Shown here: piece after piece, positions 34,556 to 41,492 of the stretch
Numbering within the stretch: position 1 is the stretch's first letter
Layout: each line of letters begins with the position of its first letter
Origin: F23-B02 sp946405205
GTDB taxonomy: Bacteria > Bacillota > Clostridia > Oscillospirales > Oscillospiraceae
Direction: 5' to 3'
Assembly (NCBI GenBank): GCA_946405205.1
Contig: CAMJGL010000004.1
Span: forward strand, 1 to 64,000
DNA length: 64,000 nucleotides
Position numbers and translations under genes: made by a program
The notes under the pieces: generated by a model
Told to the model about the DNA's origin: nothing
The model's database searches: none
The model's input: the letters and a program-made list of their open reading frames with translations, nothing else

Positions 34556-35371
34556 ATGAGCGAATGTACACACGATTGCTCCACCTGCGGCGAAAACTGC
34601 AGCGAGCGCGACATGAGCGCAAAGCTCAATCCGGCTGCAAGCGTCAAAAAGGTTATCGCCGTTGTCAGCGGCAAGGGCGGCGTGGGCAAGAGCCTCGTGA
34701 CGAGCCTCATGGCAAGCGAGATGCAGCGCCGCGGCTATCAGGCGGCGGTGCTTGACGCCGACGTGACCGGCCCGTCGATCCCGAAAGGCTTCGGCATAAG
34801 CGAGCACGCCCGCGGCACCGAGGAGCTTCTCATACCCTGCTATTCAAACAAGGGCACGCAGATAATGTCCATAAACCTCATCCTCGATAATGAGACCGAC
34901 CCCGTCGTGTGGCGCGGCCCCGTTATCGCGGGCGTCGTTACCCAGTTCTGGAGCGACGTGCTTTGGGATAACGTTGATTTCATGTTCGTCGATATGCCTC
35001 CCGGCACAGGCGACGTGCCCCTCACCGTGTTCCAGTCCCTGCCCGTCGACGGCATAATCATCGTCACCTCTCCCCAGGAGCTGGTGTCCATGATAGTTGC
35101 AAAGGCCGTCAACATGGCAAAGCTCATGAACATCCCCGTGCTCGGCATCGTGGAGAATATGAGCTATTATAAGTGCCCCGACTGCGGCAAGGAGCATGAG
35201 ATCTTCGGCGCGAGCAAGGTAAAGCAGGTCGCCGAGGAGTTCGGTATCGCCCACTATGCGCGTATGCCCATCGACCCCGTCGTTGCGACGATGGTCGACG
35301 CCGGTGAAGTTGAAAGTATTAACGCCGATGCTCTCAGTGAGCTGGCAGACTTTATAGAAAAAGGAGAATGA
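34556..35371 (+). CDS. Mrp/NBP35 family iron-sulfur carrier ATPase
   Basis: 271 residues. Cysteine-rich N-terminus (CTHDCSTCGENCSERD), deviant Walker A VVSGKGGVGKSLV, the D-rich LDADVTGPSIPKGFG, DMPPGTGDVPLT, and a C-terminal CPDC pair that with its dimer partner binds a 4Fe-4S cluster. It assembles or transfers Fe-S clusters in the cytoplasm. TAGGAG precedes the ATG. It is followed by a NifX-like protein, an arrangement common in strict anaerobes. Confidence 0.95.
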   Translation: MSECTHDCSTCGENCSERDMSAKLNPAASVKKVIAVVSGKGGVGKSLVTSLMASEMQRRGYQAAVLDADVTGPSIPKGFGISEHARGTEELLIPCYSNKGTQIMSINLILDNETDPVVWRGPVIAGVVTQFWSDVLWDNVDFMFVDMPPGTGDVPLTVFQSLPVDGIIIVTSPQELVSMIVAKAVNMAKLMNIPVLGIVENMSYYKCPDCGKEHEIFGASKVKQVAEEFGIAHYARMPIDPVVATMVDAGEVESINADALSELADFIEKGE

Positions 35372-35373
35372 CC

Positions 35374-35802
35374 ATGGTAATTGCAGTAGCATACAAGGAC
35401 AATGAAATTTATGAGCACTTCGGCCATGCCGAAATGTTCGCTGTCTACAAGACGAATGAGGATCAGACCGAGCTCGTCTCCAAGGAGCTCGTCGAGGTTC
35501 AGGAGAGCGGACATCAGGCCGTCGCCGACCTGATGGACAGCTGCGGCGTCGACGTTGTTATCGTCGGCAATATCGGCCCCAGCGCAAGGCAGGCTCTTGC
35601 CGAGTACGGCATCGTTGCATTTGCCGGCTTCTGCGGCAATTCCGATGACGCTGCCGAGCTGATGATGCGCGGCCAGCTTCCTTTCCTGTCCGACGAGGGC
35701 GGCTGCGGCGGTGGCTGCAGCGGATGCCACGGACACGATGAAGGCGGCTGCTGCGGCGGTCATGACCATGACGAGGGCGGCTGCGGCTGCGGCTGCCACT
35801 GA
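35374..35802 (+). CDS. NifX/NifB-C-like cofactor-binding protein with a metal-binding tail
   Basis: 142 residues from the ATG at 35374, 8 bp after AAGGAG; an ATG at 35368 overlapping the mrp stop is too close to it. Residues 1-105 match the dinitrogenase iron-molybdenum cofactor family (MVIAVAYKDNEIYEHFGHAEMFAVY, VDVVIVGNIGPSARQALAEYGIVAF). The last 35 residues are almost only Gly, Cys, His, Asp and Glu with repeats such as GGCGGGC and HDHDEGG, which should bind metal ions. No nif genes are present, so a role in Fe-S or metal handling with Mrp is more likely. Confidence 0.9.
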   Translation: MVIAVAYKDNEIYEHFGHAEMFAVYKTNEDQTELVSKELVEVQESGHQAVADLMDSCGVDVVIVGNIGPSARQALAEYGIVAFAGFCGNSDDAAELMMRGQLPFLSDEGGCGGGCSGCHGHDEGGCCGGHDHDEGGCGCGCH

Positions 35803-35822
35803 GCCGTCGAATGAGCATAAAG

Positions 35823-35851
35823 AAACTCCGGACTTCGGTCCGGAGTTTTTT
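35823..35851 (+). terminator. Terminator after the NifX-like gene (copy 1)
   Basis: 11-bp perfect stem 35823-35833 with 35838-35848, a TTCG tetraloop and a T-run. Confidence 0.9.
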
Positions 35852-36076
35852 CAGCGTGTCAAAAAAGTCCTCGCAGACTTTTTTGCACGCTTCAAAAACG
35901 CCATGTTTTTTGTGAAATTGCATTTCACGAAAAACCTCGCTGTGCTCGTCAAAAAGTCTGATAAATCAGACGTTTTTGATGGCTATTTATCCAATTCGAG
36001 GCGGGCTGCCGCCCCCTCGAGCTCCCCCATCCGTCGCTTCTCTCTATGCATTCATTTTTAGTTCTTTGACAGTCTG

Positions 36077-36108
36077 AAAAAACTCCGGACTTCGGTCCGG
36101 AGTTTTTT
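36077..36108. terminator. Terminator copy 2, facing the SGNH hydrolase gene
   Basis: Same stem-loop as at 35823, with A-run on the left and T-run on the right, so it can stop the minus-strand SGNH transcript as well as plus-strand readthrough. Confidence 0.88.
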
Positions 36109-36111
36109 ATA

Positions 36112-36873
36112 TCACTTTACTATGACGTGCTTAGTTATCCATTCGGCCCAGGCTTTGTAGCCGTCTCCGTAAAAGTGGATGCCGTCGGGGGAGTACTCGC
36201 CGTCGAGCTTGCCGTTTTCGTCGTCAAAGTACTCGTTTGAGTCAAGGTAGAATATGGTCTCATCATCGGCAAATTCCTTGATATAGCCGTTGAAGGTGTC
36301 GATATTGGTGTTGTTGACGGTGCTTCCTTTGGCGTCCTGACCGGCTGTGACGTGCAGATTAGACATGATGTAGATAATTGCGTCCGGCTGATACTGGCGC
36401 ACGGTGTCAATGAGCTCCGAATACCTGTTCGCGACGGTGGGGAGGTCTCCGCCGATGTCGTTGATCCCGAGCATTATGTAAACCTTTCCGAACTGTGCGC
36501 TCTGAAGCAGGGTAGGCAGCGTGATGCTGCCGTAGCCGGAAACGTCGGCGTTTGTGCAGCAGGAGCCGGTAACGCTCAGGCCGACGGTGCAGAAGAATGT
36601 TGCGTCGTCAATGCCGCCGACCATCTGTATGCCGACGGTGCGTGAGTCGCCGATGAGCAGGGCGTCCTTGAAATAGCCCTCGGGAGCCGCGACGAACTCG
36701 GGAGGAGGTGTCGGCGTAGGAGTTGCGGGAACGGTGCTTTCCTGCGGCGCGGATCCGTTGCCGGGATCAGACGCGGAAGGGGAGCCGTTGTTTCCCAAAC
36801 GTATGCCTATGACGGCGATAAGGACAAGAACGAGTATTATGATTATCAGAAATGGGATAGTTTTGTTTCGCAT
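36112..36873 (-). CDS. Secreted or membrane-anchored SGNH/GDSL hydrolase
   Basis: 253 residues. One N-terminal membrane helix (about 6-25), a Pro/Thr-rich linker, then an SGNH domain: block I LLIGDSRTVG with the catalytic serine, block III MLGINDIGGD with Gly/Asn oxyanion residues, and block V SPDGIHFYGDGY with the Asp/His pair. Likely an esterase acting outside the cell on polysaccharide or lipid acyl groups. It follows the EEP-family gene by 15 bp, so the two are probably one operon. Confidence 0.9.
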   Translation of the reverse strand: MRNKTIPFLIIIILVLVLIAVIGIRLGNNGSPSASDPGNGSAPQESTVPATPTPTPPPEFVAAPEGYFKDALLIGDSRTVGIQMVGGIDDATFFCTVGLSVTGSCCTNADVSGYGSITLPTLLQSAQFGKVYIMLGINDIGGDLPTVANRYSELIDTVRQYQPDAIIYIMSNLHVTAGQDAKGSTVNNTNIDTFNGYIKEFADDETIFYLDSNEYFDDENGKLDGEYSPDGIHFYGDGYKAWAEWITKHVIVK

Positions 36874-36888
36874 GATATTCTCCTGTGA

Positions 36889-37965
36889 TTAAACTGCGGG
36901 GATGAGCCTGACCTTAAGCTGTACGGGGTTGTGGTCGGAGAACTCAAATCCGGCGTTAATGGTCTCGACCGAGATAAGCTCAACATTGGGTGAAATGATA
37001 AAGCCGTCTATCACATAGTACTGGGTGTTTTCGGTGTCCGCGGGATCGTACGGCTGATTTAGTAGGCGGCAGCTCGGAGTGTCGAGGTCGTAAGCAAGCG
37101 ACCAGCCCTCGGGCATGATGTCGTCGGTGATGGTGCCGGGCTCCCAGAGCTCGGGGTGCTCGTTGGGGTATTTTTCAATACCGCCGGGGAAGACCTGATT
37201 GAAGTCGCCGCCGGCAATGACGTAGTTGCCCTTTTCGTATTCTGCCTGAATGAACTCACGAAGCTGCTTTGTCTGTGCGATCTTGCCCTCGCCGTCGTCA
37301 TATGCCTCAAGGTGGAGGTTGACTATCACGAGCTTGCTGTCGGTACCTTCGATGGGCAGATAGCTCACCAGCAGGCAGCGCTTGAGATTCGCGGTGCTGA
37401 CGGGCCAGTCAAAGGGACAGGGCAGGGAGATGCGCTCGGACGAATCGATGTCATACATGGTGGTGGTCAGAAGACCGCTGTTTACACGTCCGATGGGCGG
37501 CAGGGGATAGGGCACGAAGGGACAGGAGTAATTGAGCGCATAGGCGCTGTTATAGATGCCCAGGCAATCGCTCTCATCCATGCCGTATGTACGGGCCGAG
37601 TTCTTATCGACCTCCTGAAGCATATAAATGCCCGCCTGATCGTCGCCGGTGTAAAGCTGCCTGTATATGCCGAGCAGGGATGCGGTAACGTCGTCCTGGT
37701 CGGCGGAGGAGACATTCTCGCCGCCGTCCATGAAAAAGTCGGAGTCTTTTCCGAGGCCGGCGTAGCCGATATTCCAGCTTATAACGGTCAGCTCCTGATC
37801 GGGGAAGGGCGATAAATCGCCCACCTGGGAATTGTTTTCGACCTTTACGTCCGTCACGTCGGCAGGCTTGAACTCACAGACCGAAAGCCAGAGGATAAGC
37901 CCGGCGGCGAGCAGAAGCACGACACCGAGAATAATGAGTGCTGTTTTAAATATTTTTTTTGCCAT
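36889..37965 (-). CDS. Endonuclease/exonuclease/phosphatase (EEP) family protein
   Basis: 358 residues. An N-terminal membrane helix (about 7-29) anchors an EEP domain: ISWNIGYAGLG, MLQEVD with the metal-binding glutamate, VIVNLHLEA, VIAGGDFNQVFPG and SDHNPVQLKV with the catalytic Asp/His at the C-terminus. Extracytoplasmic location suggests a phosphodiesterase acting on lipids or nucleotides rather than a DNA-repair nuclease. Upstream gene of a pair with the SGNH hydrolase. Substrate unknown. Confidence 0.9.
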   Translation of the reverse strand: MAKKIFKTALIILGVVLLLAAGLILWLSVCEFKPADVTDVKVENNSQVGDLSPFPDQELTVISWNIGYAGLGKDSDFFMDGGENVSSADQDDVTASLLGIYRQLYTGDDQAGIYMLQEVDKNSARTYGMDESDCLGIYNSAYALNYSCPFVPYPLPPIGRVNSGLLTTTMYDIDSSERISLPCPFDWPVSTANLKRCLLVSYLPIEGTDSKLVIVNLHLEAYDDGEGKIAQTKQLREFIQAEYEKGNYVIAGGDFNQVFPGGIEKYPNEHPELWEPGTITDDIMPEGWSLAYDLDTPSCRLLNQPYDPADTENTQYYVIDGFIISPNVELISVETINAGFEFSDHNPVQLKVRLIPAV

Positions 37966-38045
37966 TTGAGCCTCACCTCACCCAAGTATATTAACACAGC
38001 AAAACCCTCTGTTCAAGGTTTTTCGCCCCGATGTGCGATAATTGC

Positions 38046-38094
38046 CCGAAATGTGATATTTCGGCTTGCTATCGGACAATATTTAGCGTATAAT
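38046..38094 (+). promoter_or_regulatory. glyA promoter with adjacent palindrome
   Basis: TTGCTA at 38066-38071, 17 bp, TATAAT at 38089-38094. Directly before the -35 lies the perfect inverted repeat CCGAAAT-GTGAT-ATTTCGG (38046-38064), a plausible operator. Its half-sites look like the CCGAA of Bacillus PurR boxes, whose regulon includes glyA, but the spacing differs. Confidence 0.55.
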
Positions 38095-38125
38095 TCAAAA
38101 GAAATCACCATATATGGAGGTAAAC

Positions 38126-39367
38126 ATGAGCTACGAAATCATTAAAAACCGCGACCCTGAGCTTTACGGAGCTATGATGCAGGAGCTTCAGCGTCAGCGC
38201 GATCATATTGAGCTTATCGCATCCGAGAACTTCACAAGCCCTGCCGTAATGGAGGCTATGGGCAGCCATCTTACCAACAAATACGCCGAGGGCTATCCCG
38301 GCGCGAGATACTACGGCGGCTGCGAGTATGTCGACATCGTCGAGCAGCTTGCGATAGACAGGGCAAAGGAGCTTTTCGGAGCAGAGCACGCCAATGTCCA
38401 GCCTCACTCCGGCTCGCAGGCGAACGTCGCGGTGTATCTTGCGCTTTTGAAGCCCGGCGACACCATCCTCGGCATGGACCTCAGCCACGGCGGACACCTG
38501 ACCCACGGCTCAAAGGCCTCCATCTCCGGCAAGTATTTCAATGCCTGCTTCTACGGCGTCGACCCCGAAACTGAGACTATCGACTATGAAAAAGCGCTGC
38601 AGGCAGCGGGCGAGTGCAAGCCTAAGCTTATAATCGCGGGCGCGAGCGCGTACCCGCGCTTCATCGACTTCAAAAAGATGCGTGAGATAGCCGATGAGGT
38701 CGGCGCGTATCTCATGGTCGATATGGCCCATATCGGCGGACTTGTTGCCGCGGGCGTTCACCCCAGCCCCGTGCCGTATGCGGACGTCGTGACCAGCACC
38801 ACGCACAAGACCCTCCGCGGCCCCCGCGGCGCTATCATACTCTGCAAGGACGAGCTGAAAAAGAAGATAAACAGCGGCGTGTTCCCCGGAACTCAGGGCG
38901 GCCCGCTCATGCACATCATCGCGGGCAAGGCCGTGTGCCTCAAGGAGGCTATGAGCGAGGAATTCAGAGACTATCAGACGCAGGTCGTGAAAAACGCGGC
39001 AGTCCTGGCCGATACTCTGAGCAAGGGCGGCATACGCCTTGTATCCGGCGGTACGGACAACCACCTTATGCTTGCCGATACGATGACCCTCGGCCGCACC
39101 GGCATGGAGGTGCAGGAGCTTCTTGATATGGCGCACATCACCGCGAATAAGAACGCGATACCCTTTGACACGCAGCCTGTCAAGCTCACGAGCGGAATGC
39201 GTTTCGGCACCCCCGCCGTTACCACCCGCGGCATGAAGGAGACCGAAATGGCTCAGATCGGCGACATGATCGTCCGGCTCATCAAAGAGGGCGAGAGCGC
39301 GGTAAGCGATGTCAAGGATCAGGTCGTTTCCCTTTGTGAGCGCTTCCCGCTGTACCCAGAAATGTGA
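38126..39367 (+). CDS. glyA: Serine hydroxymethyltransferase
   Basis: 413 residues from the ATG at 38126, with TGGAGG at 38115-38120; an earlier in-frame ATG overlaps that site. It converts serine and tetrahydrofolate to glycine and methylene-tetrahydrofolate using PLP. Signatures: ELIASENFTSPAVMEAMGSHLTNKYAEGYPGARYYGGCE, LSHGGHLTHG, DMAHIGGLVAAG and VVTSTTHKTLRGPRGA with the PLP lysine. It converges with ridA/ilvA, other genes of serine and threonine metabolism. Confidence 0.98.
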   Translation: MSYEIIKNRDPELYGAMMQELQRQRDHIELIASENFTSPAVMEAMGSHLTNKYAEGYPGARYYGGCEYVDIVEQLAIDRAKELFGAEHANVQPHSGSQANVAVYLALLKPGDTILGMDLSHGGHLTHGSKASISGKYFNACFYGVDPETETIDYEKALQAAGECKPKLIIAGASAYPRFIDFKKMREIADEVGAYLMVDMAHIGGLVAAGVHPSPVPYADVVTSTTHKTLRGPRGAIILCKDELKKKINSGVFPGTQGGPLMHIIAGKAVCLKEAMSEEFRDYQTQVVKNAAVLADTLSKGGIRLVSGGTDNHLMLADTMTLGRTGMEVQELLDMAHITANKNAIPFDTQPVKLTSGMRFGTPAVTTRGMKETEMAQIGDMIVRLIKEGESAVSDVKDQVVSLCERFPLYPEM

Positions 39368-39418
39368 TTTATCAATTATATGTACGGCCCGTCCGATACT
39401 TGACCCCGGAATGATGAA

Positions 39419-39457
39419 ATATCCGCTGCTTTGGCATTTGCAAAGCAGCGGATATTC
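39419..39457. terminator. Terminator between glyA and ridA
   Basis: Perfect 15-bp stem (39419-39433 with 39441-39455) and a seven-base loop, followed by TTCTATATT. Serves the convergent genes although the T-run is weak. Confidence 0.7.
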
Positions 39458-39470
39458 TATATTCAATATA

Positions 39471-39842
39471 TCAAAGCTCTGCGATGACCTCGCATTCAAC
39501 GAGAACATCCTTGGGCAGACGGGCGACCTCGACGCAGGAGCGTGCGGGATACGGTTCGGTGAAATACTGGGCGTATACGCCGTTTATGAGGCCGAAATCA
39601 TCCATGTTCTTGATGAAAACGGTGGTCTTTACGACCTTGGACATATCCGAGCCTGCAGCCTTGAGCAGCTCGGTGAGGTTTTTGAAGACCTGATGTGCCT
39701 GAGCCTCGGCGCCTTCGGGAACGGCGCCGGTCGCGGGATCGATGCCGATCTGGCCGGAGGTGTAGACCATATTGCCGACTATCTGAGCCTGTGAGTAGGG
39801 GCCTATGGCCGCGGGAGCCTTGGTGGTGGATACGGTTTTCAT
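39471..39842 (-). CDS. ridA: RidA family enamine/imine deaminase
   Basis: 123 residues, full length. It hydrolyses reactive 2-aminoacrylate and related enamines made by PLP enzymes. Typical text: TTKAPAAIGPYSQAQIVGNMVYTSGQIGIDPATG, and the C-terminal YPARSCVEVARLPKDVLVECEVIA with the substrate-binding arginine. It follows ilvA by 16 bp, which fits: the dehydratase makes the enamine that RidA clears. Confidence 0.97.
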   Translation of the reverse strand: MKTVSTTKAPAAIGPYSQAQIVGNMVYTSGQIGIDPATGAVPEGAEAQAHQVFKNLTELLKAAGSDMSKVVKTTVFIKNMDDFGLINGVYAQYFTEPYPARSCVEVARLPKDVLVECEVIAEL

Positions 39843-39858
39843 TATTGCTTCCTCCTGA

Positions 39859-41073
39859 TTAATTGATATCTAAATTATAACCTTTCTTCTTGAGCTCGGC
39901 AACCACATTTTCGCCGTGAGCCTCGCCGCCGACCTCGCAGGCTATGTGGACATTCGTCTCGTTCGGATTGAGCCCTGCGCTGAGCCTGTCGTGCTCGACG
40001 GAGAGAATGTTAGCGCCGAGAGCCGCCACATCGTTGAGAAGCCTGCTCAGGCTGCCGGGCTTATCCAGCAGAGTGACCGTGAATTTCAGCCTGCGGTGTC
40101 TTGATACAAGACCCTGCTCGATAATGCACTGGATAAAGCTGACGTCTATGTTGCCGCCGGAGAGCAGGCAAACGACCTTTTTGCCCTTCACGTCGACCTT
40201 GCCCTTTAAAACGGCTGCGACGGGTGTCGCTCCGGAGGGCTCAACGATCTGCTTGCAACGCTCCATGAGCATAAGTATAGCCTCGGATATCTCAATATCG
40301 CTGACGGTGACAACGTCGTCGGCATAGCGGTTTATCAGCTCGACCGTAATATCCCCGGGCGCCTTGACTGCGATGCCGTCGGCGATGGTCGAGACAGCGT
40401 CGGTGCTTATGTACTTTTTCTCGCGGAAGGAGCGGGCGATGGCGTCCGCGCCCTTGGCCTGAACGCCGATGATGCGGATGCGGGGGTTAATCTGCTTTAT
40501 GCAGGCCGCCACTCCGGCGAGCAGTCCGCCGCCTCCGGCGGGGACGATAACGATATCGGCGGTGGGCAGATCGCTGAGTATCTCAAGCCCCAGAGTGCCC
40601 TGACCGGCTATGACCTCAAGGTCATTGTACGGATGCAGGAAGGTCGCGCCCTCCTCCTTGCATATTTCGCAGGCCTTTGCGTAAGCGTCGTCATAGCAGT
40701 CACCGCTGAGCACGACCTTTGCGCCGTAGCCCTGAGTAGCCTGTACCTTGGCTATGGGCGCGGTAGCGGGCATTACGATAGTTGCGGGGATGCCGAAGTT
40801 TTTCGCGGCCAGAGCCACGCCCTGCGCGTGATTTCCCGCCGAGGATGCGACAACGCTTTTTACCTCGCCGCGCTCTGCGAGAGCGGCTATCTTGTTGCCG
40901 GCTCCCCTTATTTTGAACGAGCCGGTCTTCTGCCGGTTTTCGCACTTCAGATATATCTGCCCTCCGGTCATTTCCGAGAAGGTCGAGGACATATCAAGCT
41001 CTGTGTGATGCAAAACTGGTCTGAGCCGCTGTGCGGCAAGTTCGATATCCTGAAGCTTTAGTTCCACGGTCAT
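39859..41073 (-). CDS. ilvA: Threonine ammonia-lyase (threonine/serine dehydratase) with ACT domain
   Basis: 404 residues. PLP domain with KTGSFKIRGAGNKI (Schiff-base lysine), SAGNHAQGVALAAK and VPAGGGGLLAGVA; C-terminal ACT regulatory domain from about 330 (FTVTLLDKPGSLSRLLNDVAALGANILSVEHDR). The single ACT domain and size match the catabolic/biodegradative type common in clostridia (sometimes tdcB). Cotranscribed with ridA. A minus-strand TATAAT (complement of 41089-41094) lies 15 bp before the ATG with only a weak -35 (TTTATG, 17 bp). Confidence 0.95.
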   Translation of the reverse strand: MTVELKLQDIELAAQRLRPVLHHTELDMSSTFSEMTGGQIYLKCENRQKTGSFKIRGAGNKIAALAERGEVKSVVASSAGNHAQGVALAAKNFGIPATIVMPATAPIAKVQATQGYGAKVVLSGDCYDDAYAKACEICKEEGATFLHPYNDLEVIAGQGTLGLEILSDLPTADIVIVPAGGGGLLAGVAACIKQINPRIRIIGVQAKGADAIARSFREKKYISTDAVSTIADGIAVKAPGDITVELINRYADDVVTVSDIEISEAILMLMERCKQIVEPSGATPVAAVLKGKVDVKGKKVVCLLSGGNIDVSFIQCIIEQGLVSRHRRLKFTVTLLDKPGSLSRLLNDVAALGANILSVEHDRLSAGLNPNETNVHIACEVGGEAHGENVVAELKKKGYNLDIN

Positions 41074-41137
41074 AACACCTCTTCAATGATTATACCTGAA
41101 TTTTACTGCATCATAAAGGAATATTCAATAGCAAAAA

Positions 41138-41200
41138 GCAAAAATGTCTTCAAGGGAACAACAAAAATTATCATTGTTCGTCCTACGAAGACATTTTGCT
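41138..41200. terminator. Long stem-loop between the 62-residue gene and ilvA
   Basis: Outer arms 41138-41151 and 41187-41199 pair with one bulged A; an inner stem forms around GAACAA/TTGTTC. On the minus strand it is followed by TTTTTGC, so it is most likely the terminator of the 62-residue gene. It also precedes ilvA, so a leader role cannot be excluded. Confidence 0.6.
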
Positions 41201-41223
41201 TTCTCTGCCGTACACTGCTGCCG

Positions 41224-41412
41224 TCAGCCTATTGCCGAGATGCGCTCGACATAGCTTTTCATCTCGTCCCGGCTTTTGATGCCCTTGCAGCCGTCGATGA
41301 TCTTCTGCTGCTTTGCAGCGTCCAGCGCGGAGAAATAGAAGAAAGCGTCGGCGTTCTGCATAAGCGCCATGCCCAGGCCCAGGGGTATATCGCTGCCGTT
41401 TTTCGCGTTCAT
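41224..41412 (-). CDS. Small conserved-looking protein, 62 residues
   Basis: Starts at ATG 41412 with GAGGTGATA upstream, a good ribosome binding site. The product is soluble, probably helical, with no membrane segment or cysteine motif. It is bracketed by hairpins on both sides, so it may be its own small transcript. I do not recognise a family. Composition and site quality argue for a real gene. Confidence 0.65.
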   Translation of the reverse strand: MNAKNGSDIPLGLGMALMQNADAFFYFSALDAAKQQKIIDGCKGIKSRDEMKSYVERISAIG

Positions 41413-41446
41413 ATTATCACCTCAAAGCTATTTTTGGCAAAGACGC

Positions 41447-41477
41447 AAAAAAATATGCGGCGCTTTGAGCGCCGCAT
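41447..41477 (-). terminator. Terminator of the 708-residue lipoprotein gene
   Basis: 10-bp perfect stem (41455-41464 with 41468-41477), a three-base loop and seven T on the minus strand (A-run 41447-41453). Confidence 0.85.
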
Positions 41478-41492
41478 AAATGCACAGTGGGA

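Larger units (their letters stand above)
35803..36111. repeat. Gene-free region: two identical terminators around a hairpin-rich spacer
   Basis: The same 29 bases form a terminator at 35823-35851 and again at 36080-36108 (11-bp stem, TTCG loop, six T). Between them are further stem-loops: 35854-35869 with 35876-35890, 35912-35918 with 35922-35928, and GTCTGA-TAAA-TCAGAC near 35957. I see no gene. Two similarly built regions occur at 54941-55206 and 58208-58397. Confidence 0.6.

Noticed and set aside
35700..35802. Repetitive GGC/TGC-rich sequence that might look like a repeat array
   Set aside because: It is in frame and encodes the Gly/Cys/His tail of the NifX-like protein; repeats are irregular and have no spacers, so it is not a CRISPR or satellite.
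25736..38052. The 12-mer ATTGCCCGAAAT occurs near glyA (38041) and inverted near larA (25736)
   Set aside because: A single shared 12-mer without symmetry or other copies is weak evidence for a common operator; the larA copy is better explained by the RpiR-type palindrome overlapping it.
41074..41223. A T-box or amino acid riboswitch before ilvA
   Set aside because: No T-box core sequence or specifier structure seen; the stem-loop fits a terminator of the upstream small gene and the ilvA promoter lies after it.
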